NCBI GenBank assembly: GCA_000438355.1
Contig: FR901477.1
Span: 144-43,339 of the forward strand
DNA from: Clostridium sp. CAG:273
GTDB taxonomy: Bacteria; Bacillota; Clostridia; TANB77; CAG-508
Direction: 5' to 3'
DNA: 43,196 bases
The position numbers and the translations under genes are program-made. A model generated the notes under the pieces. It had not been told where the DNA came from and made no database searches. It saw only the letters and a list, made by a program, of their open reading frames with translations. Numbering within the stretch: position 1 is the first letter of the stretch; the number at the start of each line of letters is the position of its first letter. This document shows positions 24,700 through 32,922 of this stretch, one piece after another.

Positions 24700-26013
24700 A
24701 TGAAGGTAGGATTTGTTTCATTAGGGTGTAGTAAAAATTTAGTAGATACAGAAAAAACAATAGATATATTTAAAAAACACGGATATGACATAGTAAATAA
24801 TCCAAAAGAAGCGGAAATTATAGTTATAAATACTTGTGGTTTTATAGAAACTGCAAAAGAAGAGGCTATAAATACAATACTTGAAATGGCAGAGTATAAA
24901 AAAGAAAACTGTAAATATATAATTGCAATGGGGTGTTTAGTTCAAAGATATAGAGACGAATTAGAGAAGTCGCTACCAGAAGTGGATTTGTTTATTAAAT
25001 ATGATGAATATGATACAATTTGGAGTCAAATAGATAACTTAATAAATAAAGATATAATTCATGAAAAAGAAGAAGATATTCCTTTTAATAAATTACAAGA
25101 TAGAGTAATAACAACTGGAGATAATTTTGCATATGTAAAAATTGCAGATGGATGTAATAATTGCTGTACATTTTGTGCAATTCCATATATTCGTGGTAGG
25201 TTTGAAAGTAGACCAATGGAAGATATTATAGATGAAGTAAAGAAATTAGCTAAAAGTGGTTACAAAGAAATAATATTAATAGCTCAAGATACAACAAAAT
25301 ACGGAATAGACATATATGGTAAGCCAAAGCTTGCAGAATTATTAAAAAAATTATGCAAAATAGACGGAATAAAGTGGATTAGATTTCTGTATGCATATCC
25401 AGAGACAATTGATGATAAATTAATAAAAGTAGTAAAGAAAAACGAAAAAATATGTAAATATTTTGATATTCCAATTCAACATATATCAGATTCAGTATTA
25501 AAAAGAATGAATAGAAAAAGTAATTCAGAAAGTATAGAATTATTAATAAAAAAATTAAGAGAAAAAATACCAAATGTAATAATAAGAACAACAGTAATGG
25601 TAGGATTTCCTGGGGAAACACAAGAGGATTTTGAAAAACTATGCAATTTTGTAGAAAGCGCAAAATTTGACAAATTAGGAGCATTTGCATATTCAAAAGA
25701 AGAAGGAACACCAGCAGCAAAGTTAAAAGAACAAGTACATCCAATGACCAAAAAAGCTAGATATAATAAAATAATGGAAATACAGCAAAAAGTATCAGAA
25801 GAGAATTTAAATAAATATATAGGAAAACAACTTGAAGTGTTAGTAGAAGGGAAAACCATAGACGGAAAATATTATGTATGTAGAAGTTATATGGATGTAC
25901 CAGATATAGATGGATTAATATACTTGAACAATTCAAAAGAATTGAAAATTGGCGATTTTGTTAAATGTACAATAAAATCTTCAATAAATGAATACGACTT
26001 ACTTGGTGAGTAA
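24700..26013 (+). CDS. rimO: Ribosomal protein S12 methylthiotransferase RimO
   Basis: This 437-aa radical-SAM enzyme has an N-terminal UPF0004 domain with three cluster cysteines (SLGCSKNLVDTE, NTCGF, MGCLVQRY). The radical-SAM core follows, with DGCNNCCTFCAIPYIRGRFESR (CxxxCxxC), and a C-terminal TRAM domain. SLGCSKNLVDTE and the SAM-motif context mark RimO rather than MiaB or MtaB. It methylthiolates an aspartate of ribosomal protein S12 (D88 in E. coli). RBS AGAGGTG. Confidence 0.95.
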   Translation: MKVGFVSLGCSKNLVDTEKTIDIFKKHGYDIVNNPKEAEIIVINTCGFIETAKEEAINTILEMAEYKKENCKYIIAMGCLVQRYRDELEKSLPEVDLFIKYDEYDTIWSQIDNLINKDIIHEKEEDIPFNKLQDRVITTGDNFAYVKIADGCNNCCTFCAIPYIRGRFESRPMEDIIDEVKKLAKSGYKEIILIAQDTTKYGIDIYGKPKLAELLKKLCKIDGIKWIRFLYAYPETIDDKLIKVVKKNEKICKYFDIPIQHISDSVLKRMNRKSNSESIELLIKKLREKIPNVIIRTTVMVGFPGETQEDFEKLCNFVESAKFDKLGAFAYSKEEGTPAAKLKEQVHPMTKKARYNKIMEIQQKVSEENLNKYIGKQLEVLVEGKTIDGKYYVCRSYMDVPDIDGLIYLNNSKELKIGDFVKCTIKSSINEYDLLGE

Positions 26014-26047
26014 AAAACTGAAAATTTTAATAGAACTGTAATTTAAT

Positions 26048-26097
26048 AAAAAACCTTTTTATGATATTTTTATTTTATCATAAGAAGGTTTTTTTTT
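26048..26097. terminator. Strong terminator between rimO and rubrerythrin
   Basis: AAAAAACCTTTTTATGATA (26048-26066) pairs with TATCATAAGAAGGTTTTTT (26076-26094), 19 bp with one G-T. It lies between convergent genes. Confidence 0.92.
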
Positions 26098-26100
26098 AAC

Positions 26101-26224
26101 TTTACACAAATTTTTCGATGTGCTCTAAAAAGGTTTTTTGAAGCTTCACACAAATATTCGATATACTATTATAAGAAGTTTTTTACTTCACACAAATTAT
26201 TGTGTATACTCCAGTTTTTTTAAC
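26101..26224. repeat. Decayed tandem repeat, three units of about 38-44 bp
   Basis: Units begin at 26101, 26145 and 26187 with TTTACACAAAT, TTCACACAAAT and TTCACACAAAT. Each continues with a TCGATATACT-like core (diverged in the third), and the first two end in AAGGTTTTTT or AAGAAGTTTTTT. The AAGGTTTTTT tail copies the right arm of the adjoining terminator, so the array may have grown by duplication of terminator-flanking DNA. Confidence 0.65.
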
Positions 26225-26257
26225 TAAAAATAGCAAATTTGTTATAAATGTTTATAA

Positions 26258-26791
26258 TTAATAATTTTCTGCGTTTACTTCAAAGAAAGCTTGTGGATGA
26301 TTGCAAACTGGGCAAACCTCTGGAGCTTCTGTTCCTACATGAATATGTCCACAGTTTCTACATTTCCATACAGTTATACTTCCTTTTTTAAATACTTCAC
26401 CATTACCTAAATTGTCTATTAATTTTCTATATCTTTCTTCATGGTGTTTTTCAACTTCTGCTATTCCTCTAAATTTAGCAGCTATTTCAGTAAAGCCTTC
26501 TTCATCTGCAACTTTAGCAAAGTTTTCATACATATCTGTCCATTCATAGTTTTCACCAGCTGCTGCAGAATGTAAATTTTCCATTGTATTTCCAATTCCA
26601 CTTAAATATTTAAAATGAATCTTTGCATGCTCTTTTTCATTTTCTGCAGTTTCTAAAAATATAGCTGCAATTTGTTCATATCCTTCTTTTTTTGCTACAC
26701 TAGCAAAATATGTGTATTTGTTTCTTGCTTCTGACTCTCCTGAAAAAGCTGCTTTTAAATTAGCTTCAGTTCTTGAACCTTTTAATTCCAT
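26258..26791 (-). CDS. rbr: Rubrerythrin
   Basis: This 177-aa protein starts at ATG 26791 (MELKGS) after TAGGAGG; upstream in-frame codons lie before the SD. The N-terminal ferritin-like diiron domain has GESEARNKYTYFA, ENEKEHAKIHF and EVEKHHEERY. The C-terminal rubredoxin domain has CRNCG and CPVCNHP. It reduces hydrogen peroxide with electrons from NADH via rubredoxin-type carriers, protecting the anaerobe and its hydrogenase from oxygen. Its promoter carries a Fur/PerR-type operator. Confidence 0.96.
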   Translation of the reverse strand: MELKGSRTEANLKAAFSGESEARNKYTYFASVAKKEGYEQIAAIFLETAENEKEHAKIHFKYLSGIGNTMENLHSAAAGENYEWTDMYENFAKVADEEGFTEIAAKFRGIAEVEKHHEERYRKLIDNLGNGEVFKKGSITVWKCRNCGHIHVGTEAPEVCPVCNHPQAFFEVNAENY

Positions 26792-26814
26792 GTTAATTCC
26801 TCCTACAATAAATT

Positions 26815-26829
26815 TGAGAACTATTCTCA
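26815..26829 (-). promoter_or_regulatory. Fur/PerR-type operator of rubrerythrin
   Basis: On the minus strand TGAGAAT-A-GTTCTCA is a 7-1-7 palindrome with one mismatch. It fits the Fur-family pattern TGATAATNATTATCA at 12 of 14 arm positions. It begins about 2 nt past the predicted transcription start. PerR control of rubrerythrin is known in clostridia; which Fur-family protein acts here is inferred. Confidence 0.6.
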
Positions 26830-26837
26830 CTTTGAAA

Positions 26838-26866
26838 ATAATATATCATTATTTGTAAAAAGTCAA
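26838..26866 (-). promoter_or_regulatory. Sigma-A promoter of rubrerythrin
   Basis: On the minus strand TTGACT (26866-26861), a 17-nt spacer, and TATTAT (26843-26838). Confidence 0.8.
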
Positions 26867-26948
26867 TAATTAAATAGGATAAATTGTTTAACTTGTAATT
26901 CATTTATTATATTGTTTTAATAATTTATTTTAGAAATTTTTTACAGCA

Positions 26949-29075
26949 TTAGGTAAGTGAAATTGTTTGAAAAATATTCCAAGTAGCAGTTGTTAATAAG
27001 CATAAGATAATTCCACAAACAGTAGGAATTAAAAATGCAAGTATTGTGTATTTTAAACTGCCAGTTTCTTTTTTTATTGTCATTAAAGTAGTTCCGCATG
27101 GAAAATGCATTAATGACATAATCATTATATTAATTGCTGTAAGTAAAGTCCAACCATTATTTAACAGAATTTGAGAAATATTTTCTAGATTTTCTAGATG
27201 TAGTAATGTTCCTGTTTTAGCATAACTCATTAAGATAATTGGCAGAACAATTTCATTTGCAGGTAGACCAAGTAAAAATGCGGTAATTATATATCCATCT
27301 AAACCTAAAAGTTTTCCAAAAGGGTCAAAAAAGTTAGCGACATATGTTAATATACTTATGTCATTTATTTGAATATTTGCAAATAACCATATTACAAGCC
27401 CCGCTGGAGCTGCTATGGCTATAGCTCTACCCAATACAAGAATAGTTTTATCAAATATTGACCTTACGATAGTTTCAAAAATTTTAGGCTTTCTATAAGG
27501 AGGAAGTTCTAGTGTAAAGGAAAAAGGAATTCCTTTTAATATTGTTTTAGAAAGAATCTTAGACACAAAAAGAGTCATGAATACACCTAACACAATTACA
27601 AATAAGACTACAATTGTAGCTATTATTGATGATGAAAAACCACCAGTAATTCCTCCAAAAAATATAGTAGCTATTGTTATTAAAAATGGAAAACGACCAT
27701 TACAAGGAACAAAACAGTTAGTTAATATAGCAATTAACTTTTCTCTTGGTGAGTCTATTATTTTTGTACCAACAACGCCGGCTGCATTACAGCCAAAACC
27801 CATGCACATAGTAAGAGCCTGCTTTCCAGAAGCACAAGCTTTCTTGAAAAATTTGTCTAAGTTAAAAGCAATTCTAGGTAAATATCCCAAATCTTCTAAA
27901 ATAGTAAATAATGGGAAAAATATAGCCATAGGTGGGAGCATAACTGCAATAACACAGGTTAATGTAGAGTAAATTCCATCTACAAGCAAACTAGTAAGCC
28001 AATTAGGACAATGTATATAGTTAAAAAATATTAATATTTTTTCTTGTATAAAAGCAAAAAATTTAGACAAAAGTTCAGAAGGGTAGTTTGCACCAACAAT
28101 AGTAAGCCAAAATATTAAACCTAAAAATAAAATCATAATAGATATGCCAAATTTTTTTGAAGTTAATATTTTATCTATTTTTCTATCTGTACTATTATAA
28201 TTTTCCTTGTTATGTTTGCAAACTAATTTTGAAAGCATTTCAGCATTAAAGAATATTTCAGTAATAACTTTATCATTAAAATTTTCTTTCGAAATATTAC
28301 TTTTTTCTAATCTAGAATAGGCCTTAATTAAAGCATCTTGTATTAAACTTGATGATAAATCTATGTCTAAATTTTCACTAATAGAAGATAAAATTTTTTT
28401 ATCCCCTTCTATTAATTTTATAGAAATCCATCGAGCTAAATATTTATTTTCATCATTTAACAAATTAGAGACAAGAGGCTCTAAAATATAAATACTTTCC
28501 TCAATAGCGGCACCATAATTTAATTTTGTAGGAGTATTTGTAGTTTTTTTTGTACAGATATTTTCAATTTCTTGAATTAACATTTTTAGAGTTTTTTTAT
28601 TTTTGGCAATTGTACCAACAACAGGAATTCCTAAGCGTTCTGAAAGCAATTTTAGATTTACGTCAATTCCTTTTCTTTTAGCTTCATCAAGTAAATTAAC
28701 GCATAAAATAACATTAGGTGTTATTTCTAAAGCTTGATAAACTAAGTTTAAGTTCCTTTCTAAACATGTAGCATCTACAACAATTAAAAGTGCATTAGAT
28801 TTTCCAAAACATATAAAATTTCGTGCAATTTCCTCTTCTTCAGAGTGTGACATTAAAGAATATGTACCAGGTAAATCTACTAATAAATAATTTTGGTTTT
28901 TGAAAGAACATATACCACTAGCATTTTCAACAGTTTTTCCAGGCCAATTACCTGTATGTTGGTGTAATCCAGTTAAGCCATTAAAAATAGTAGATTTGCC
29001 AACATTAGGATTTCCAGCTAATGCAATTGTGTAATTATGTAAAATGTTCTTTTTTTGGATTAGTTTAGATAACAT
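26949..29075 (-). CDS. feoB: Ferrous iron transporter FeoB
   Basis: This 708-aa protein is of typical size. The N-terminal G domain has G1 GNPNVGKST (21-29), G3 DLPGTYSL and G4 NLLDEA. A helical GDI-like linker follows, then a membrane part with the two Gate-type repeats (PPMAIFFPLFTILEDLGYLPR, GFGCNAAGVVG and GLPANEIVLPIILM). It imports Fe2+ under anaerobic conditions, which the hydrogenase and rubrerythrin need. RBS AAGGAGG. It forms an operon with feoA, 184 nt upstream. Confidence 0.97.
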   Translation of the reverse strand: MLSKLIQKKNILHNYTIALAGNPNVGKSTIFNGLTGLHQHTGNWPGKTVENASGICSFKNQNYLLVDLPGTYSLMSHSEEEEIARNFICFGKSNALLIVVDATCLERNLNLVYQALEITPNVILCVNLLDEAKRKGIDVNLKLLSERLGIPVVGTIAKNKKTLKMLIQEIENICTKKTTNTPTKLNYGAAIEESIYILEPLVSNLLNDENKYLARWISIKLIEGDKKILSSISENLDIDLSSSLIQDALIKAYSRLEKSNISKENFNDKVITEIFFNAEMLSKLVCKHNKENYNSTDRKIDKILTSKKFGISIMILFLGLIFWLTIVGANYPSELLSKFFAFIQEKILIFFNYIHCPNWLTSLLVDGIYSTLTCVIAVMLPPMAIFFPLFTILEDLGYLPRIAFNLDKFFKKACASGKQALTMCMGFGCNAAGVVGTKIIDSPREKLIAILTNCFVPCNGRFPFLITIATIFFGGITGGFSSSIIATIVVLFVIVLGVFMTLFVSKILSKTILKGIPFSFTLELPPYRKPKIFETIVRSIFDKTILVLGRAIAIAAPAGLVIWLFANIQINDISILTYVANFFDPFGKLLGLDGYIITAFLLGLPANEIVLPIILMSYAKTGTLLHLENLENISQILLNNGWTLLTAINIMIMSLMHFPCGTTLMTIKKETGSLKYTILAFLIPTVCGIILCLLTTATWNIFQTISLT

Positions 29076-29110
29076 AGTTCCTCCTTGTAGTTAAAAGATA
29101 ATTTACTTAA

Positions 29111-29195
29111 ATTACCTAAGATTATTTTTAATATATTTATCTTTCATATATAAAAATGTAGTGGGATATATATTTTATGAATAATCTTAGTTAAT
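29111..29195 (-). promoter_or_regulatory. Long-range inverted repeat between feoA and feoB
   Basis: ATTACCTAAGATTATT (29111-29126) and AATAATCTTAGTTAAT (29180-29195) are complementary at 15 of 16 positions, with a 53-nt AT-rich loop. It sits in the feoA-feoB spacer. It could terminate or process the messenger so that the two genes are made unequally, or bind a metal regulator. Confidence 0.45.
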
Positions 29196-29259
29196 GTGCT
29201 TATATAATAAAACGCAAAAAATTAATTTAAAATTGTAATATCATATTAATGAAATATTA

Positions 29260-29487
29260 TTAAATTATAACAATAATATTTTTAGCATCTTCCATTCTAA
29301 TAGCAATAACAGTTCCATGTATTTCATAAGCTGTAAGTTCTCCAGCAGGACTTTTTAAAATTGGAACAATAGTAGAACCTTCTATCAATCCTAAATCTAA
29401 TAATCGTCTTTTTATTGATCCAGAACAGTTTAAGTATTTAATTTTTACAGGAGTATTTAAAGCTATTGTATTTAAAGAAGTTTTCAT
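29260..29487 (-). CDS. feoA: FeoA, SH3-like partner of FeoB
   Basis: This 75-aa protein starts at ATG 29487 (MKTSLN), because AAAGGA is directly followed by the upstream in-frame ATG at 29499 with no spacing. It has the FeoA core: SIKRRLLDLGLIEGSTIVPILKSPAGELTAYEIHGTVIAIR. FeoA binds and stimulates FeoB. Gene order feoA-feoB on the minus strand is standard. Confidence 0.93.
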   Translation of the reverse strand: MKTSLNTIALNTPVKIKYLNCSGSIKRRLLDLGLIEGSTIVPILKSPAGELTAYEIHGTVIAIRMEDAKNIIVII

Positions 29488-29638
29488 AAGTTTTACCATT
29501 CCTTTGATTAAATTTGCTATTATATTTTATGTAGAATATAAAAAAATGTGAAAAGGGTGAAAAAGTATAAAAAACTAATGACTTTTTAAATTTGTTATAA
29601 TATAATAAAGAAAATTAGAATAAGAAAGGAAGAAAATA

Positions 29639-30100
29639 ATGGAAAAAGTAAGAGGATTTGAAATAGCAAAAGGATTTGAAGATAAAAATATTAATTTGCC
29701 AGAAAGAAAAACAAAATATTCTGCAGCATATGATTTAGAAGCAGCAGAAGATACTGTTATACCAGCATTTAAAATGGGAATGAAACCAACTTTAATAAAA
29801 ACAGGCTTAAAAGCTTATATGATGCCAGACGAAGTATTAATAATAGTACCAAGAAGTTCTGGACCAAAAAAACAAGGAATTTTATTTCCTCATAGCATGG
29901 GAGTTATAGATAAAGATTATTATGGTAATGAAGATAATGATGGACATATATTTGTTCAATGTATTAATATTAAAGACGAAGATGTTATAATAAAAAAAGG
30001 AGAAGCAGTAGCACAAGCCATTTTCCAAAAATATTTAATGATAGATGGAGACAATGCAGAAGGAATAAGAAAAGGAGGATTTGGTTCAACAAGTAAATAA
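29639..30100 (+). CDS. dut: dUTPase (dUTP diphosphatase)
   Basis: This 153-aa trimeric-type dUTPase shows motif 1 AAYDLEA, motif 2 VPRSSG, motif 3 GVIDKDYYGN and a C-terminal motif 5 KGGFGST. The G-V-ID-x-DY motif supplies the catalytic aspartate. The segment around GPKKQGILFPHSMG is longer than in E. coli Dut, as in many Firmicute and phage forms. It hydrolyses dUTP to dUMP, keeping uracil out of DNA. RBS GAAAGGAAG. Confidence 0.92.
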   Translation: MEKVRGFEIAKGFEDKNINLPERKTKYSAAYDLEAAEDTVIPAFKMGMKPTLIKTGLKAYMMPDEVLIIVPRSSGPKKQGILFPHSMGVIDKDYYGNEDNDGHIFVQCINIKDEDVIIKKGEAVAQAIFQKYLMIDGDNAEGIRKGGFGSTSK

Positions 30101-30250
30101 AAATTTAACACAATTATCAATTATATATAGATAAATTATAAAGACAAACTATAATTAGAAAAGTATAAATTATGGTAAATTGTAAAAGTAAAATATAGTT
30201 TGTAAAACTAAAATAAATTGTAAGATTAATACAAGAAAAAGTAAAAATAG

Positions 30251-30280
30251 ATGGTAAAAGTTTTGACTTTTGCCATTTTT
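30251..30280 (+). terminator. Terminator of dut overlapping the carD promoter
   Basis: ATGGTAAAAGT (30251-30261) pairs with ACTTTTGCCAT (11 bp, one G-T) around TTTG, followed by a T-run. The right arm and loop contain the -35 hexamer of the next promoter. Confidence 0.8.
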
Positions 30281-30291
30281 TATAGTATAAT
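30263..30291 (+). promoter_or_regulatory. Sigma-A promoter of carD-dnaG-rpoD
   Basis: TTGACT (30263-30268), 17-nt spacer, TATAAT (30286-30291). It lies wholly within and just after the dut terminator. Confidence 0.88.
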
Positions 30292-30372
30292 AGAAGTGTA
30301 GTTGAAAAGAAAGAATAACCTTCCTAACTCAACAAAATATTATGAAAAACGTTGAAAGGAGCTGATACTTAC

Positions 30373-30951
30373 ATGTTTAATGTAGGAGATAAAATTGTAT
30401 ATCCAATGCATGGAGCTGGAACAATAGATGCAATAGAAAATAAAAACATATTAGGAGAGGAGCAATCGTATTACGTAATAAAAATGCCTGGTGAAGTTAA
30501 GGTAATGGTTCCAACAGAAAAAGCAGAACAAATTGGAGTTAGAAGTGTTATAAATAAAGAAGAGGCAAGTAAAGTTATAGCAGTTTTAGAACATAACGAA
30601 ACAGAAATGTCTCAAAATTGGAATAAAAGATATAGAGACAATATGGATAAAATGAAAAGTGGAGATGTATATGAAGTTGCAGACGTAGTAAGAAATCTCG
30701 CTTTTAAGCAAAAAGAAAAAGGTAGCTTATCTACAGGAGAAAAGAAAATGTTCTCAAATGCTAAACAAATTTTAATTAGTGAGTTAGTTTTAGCAGAACA
30801 TGCTTCAGCAGAAGAAGTAGAGCAATTAATAGACAATAAAATAAATGTATCTTTCGACGAATATAAATTACCTCATGAAGAAACAAACTTAAATAATAAT
30901 GTTGTAAATAAATTTATTCCATTTAACAATGACGGAACAACAAATGTATAA
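30373..30951 (+). CDS. CarD/CdnL-family RNA polymerase regulator
   Basis: This protein of 192 aa starts at ATG 30373 after GAAAGGAG; the upstream in-frame TTG precedes the SD. The N-terminal RNA-polymerase-interacting domain (about 1-60) has FNVGDKIVYPMHGAGTI and YYVIKMPGEVKVMVPTEKA. The C-terminal half is helical, with YEVADVVRNLAFKQKEKGSLSTGEKKMF. CarD proteins bind the polymerase beta subunit and stabilise open promoter complexes. Its place just ahead of dnaG-rpoD is notable given its role. Confidence 0.92.
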   Translation: MFNVGDKIVYPMHGAGTIDAIENKNILGEEQSYYVIKMPGEVKVMVPTEKAEQIGVRSVINKEEASKVIAVLEHNETEMSQNWNKRYRDNMDKMKSGDVYEVADVVRNLAFKQKEKGSLSTGEKKMFSNAKQILISELVLAEHASAEEVEQLIDNKINVSFDEYKLPHEETNLNNNVVNKFIPFNNDGTTNV

Positions 30952-31133
30952 AATATATTACAAAAATGCACCACGTTTAGTAACCATAGTAAATATTATG
31001 GCAATCTTAACGGAGGTGCTTTTTAATGTAATATTTTGTAAAATATCAATTCTTTTATGTAAATTAAATTGCATAGAAGGATTTAATTATTTTATGTCGA
31101 ATAATATTAATATATGAAGAAAGGTAAATAAAA
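30952..31133 (+). other. carD-dnaG spacer with isolated SD and start-stop
   Basis: CGGAGG (31011-31016) is followed by ATG-TAA (31026-31031), then a perfect 7-bp palindrome (31031-31046), then a second ATG-TAA (31057-31062). No protein is encoded by either. A 62-codon frame through this spacer (30929-31117) has no SD and no recognisable sequence. Confidence 0.35.
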
Positions 31134-32912
31134 TTGTTTAGATATAGTGATGAAGTTATAGAAGAAGTTAAAAGTAGTAATGATATAGTAGATGTAATTT
31201 CTCAGTATGTGACTTTAAAAAGAAGTGGAAGAAACTTTTTTGGGTTATGTCCATTTCATAAAGAAAAGTCACCTTCTTTTTCTGTTTCTCCAGACAAACA
31301 AATATTTCATTGTTTTGGTTGTGGAGTAGGAGGAAATGTTATACATTTTGTAAGCAAAATAGAGAATATATCTTTTATGGAAACAATGGAAATGCTTGCA
31401 AATAGAGCAGGTATTACACTTCCTACATTAAATAATAACGAAGACGACAAAACTTTACATTTAAAATCAAGAGTTTATGAAATAAATGCAGCAGTTGCAG
31501 AATTTTATCACGAAAATTTGTATAAACCAACATCTAAGTTAGCTCAAGAATATGTAAAGAAAAGACGTTTAGATAATAAAACTTTAAAGGCATTTTCCAT
31601 AGGGTATTCTGGAAATTATGATGACACATATAAATTTTTAAAAGATAAAGGCTTTACAGATGAGGAAATTTTGGCATCATGTTTAGTTTCAAGAGGAAAA
31701 AATGGAGGATTTATAGATAAATTTAGAAATAGATTAATGTTTCCAATTAAAGATGTTAGAGATAGAGTAATTGCATTTGGAGGAAGAGTTTTAGACGATA
31801 GCAAACCTAAATATATAAATTCACCAGAGAATATTGTCTATAGTAAAGGAAGGCACTTGTTTGGATTAAATGTTGCAAAAAAGAGTGACTGTAAAAAAAT
31901 TTTAATAGTAGAAGGATATATGGATACAATTTCTTTATATCAAAGAGGCATTACTAATGTAGTAGCATCACTTGGAACAGCACTTACAGAAGCACAAGGA
32001 AGGCTTTTAAGAAGGAGCTGTGAGCAAGTAATACTTGGATATGATGCAGATGGTGCTGGACAAGCTGCTATTATAAGAGGAATGGATATTTTACAAGATT
32101 TAGGTTGTGACATTAGAGTTTTACAAATACAAGGTGCAAAAGATCCAGATGAATTTGTAGTAAAATATGGTCCAGATAAATTTAAATATTATATGGATAG
32201 AGCAATATCTTTAGTAGAATTTAAAGTTAAAGTTTTAAAAAAAGAATTAGATATAGAAAATGTTAATGATAAAATAAAATTTTTGAATCAAATAGCTAAA
32301 TTACTTTCAAAAATAAATAATAGTGTTGAAAGAGAAATTTACATAGATAAAATATCAAAAGATTATGAAATTTCAAAAGAAGCAATACAAGCAGAAATAA
32401 ATAAATTAATATATTCTAATAATGTTGGAGCAAAAGTTTTACAAAGGCCAGCTAAAACCAAGATTGTGGAAGAAACTGTGCAAAAAGTGGATGAAGCAAC
32501 TATAAAAAGAGAAAATATGGTAATTTATCTTTTAATAAATTATCCAGAAAATAGTTATAATAAGTTAAAAAGTATATCAATAGATAATTTTAAAAACGAA
32601 ATAAACAAAAATATTATAAAAAAATTGTATGAGCACTTAGAAAAAGGTAATATTAATACTAATGATGTTATGAATTGGTTTGAAGACTCTAAAATAATTA
32701 ACCATTTATCAGAGATAATGTCATATGATTTTGAAATTTCGGATGTAGATAAAGCTATAGATGATGTTATTGCTATTTATAAAAAAGAAAGTTTAGTAAA
32801 TAGAAGAAATAGTATTTTAAAGGAATTAGAAAATGTGAATACATCAGAAGAGGGAAAATTGCTTGAAAAAGAGTTAAATAATGTTATTATACAACTGGCG
32901 AAAATGAAATAG
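31134..32912 (+). CDS. dnaG: DNA primase
   Basis: This 592-aa protein starts at TTG 31134, after AGAAAGG. The zinc-binding domain has CPFHKEKSPSFSVSPDKQ and FHCFGCG (CHC2 type, about 40-65). The TOPRIM catalytic core follows with KILIVEGYMDTISLY and LGYDADGAGQAA, then a C-terminal helicase-binding region. It makes RNA primers for lagging-strand synthesis. dnaG followed 10 nt later by rpoD is the macromolecular-synthesis arrangement. Confidence 0.97.
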   Translation: MFRYSDEVIEEVKSSNDIVDVISQYVTLKRSGRNFFGLCPFHKEKSPSFSVSPDKQIFHCFGCGVGGNVIHFVSKIENISFMETMEMLANRAGITLPTLNNNEDDKTLHLKSRVYEINAAVAEFYHENLYKPTSKLAQEYVKKRRLDNKTLKAFSIGYSGNYDDTYKFLKDKGFTDEEILASCLVSRGKNGGFIDKFRNRLMFPIKDVRDRVIAFGGRVLDDSKPKYINSPENIVYSKGRHLFGLNVAKKSDCKKILIVEGYMDTISLYQRGITNVVASLGTALTEAQGRLLRRSCEQVILGYDADGAGQAAIIRGMDILQDLGCDIRVLQIQGAKDPDEFVVKYGPDKFKYYMDRAISLVEFKVKVLKKELDIENVNDKIKFLNQIAKLLSKINNSVEREIYIDKISKDYEISKEAIQAEINKLIYSNNVGAKVLQRPAKTKIVEETVQKVDEATIKRENMVIYLLINYPENSYNKLKSISIDNFKNEINKNIIKKLYEHLEKGNINTNDVMNWFEDSKIINHLSEIMSYDFEISDVDKAIDDVIAIYKKESLVNRRNSILKELENVNTSEEGKLLEKELNNVIIQLAKMK

Positions 32913-32922
32913 GAGGTATAAT

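Noticed and set aside
26101..26224. CRISPR array
   Set aside because: The units are short and degenerate with no distinct spacers, and no cas genes are present.
30929..31117. 62-codon open frame overlapping the end of carD
   Set aside because: It has no SD, overlaps carD, has AT-driven composition and matches no family I know.
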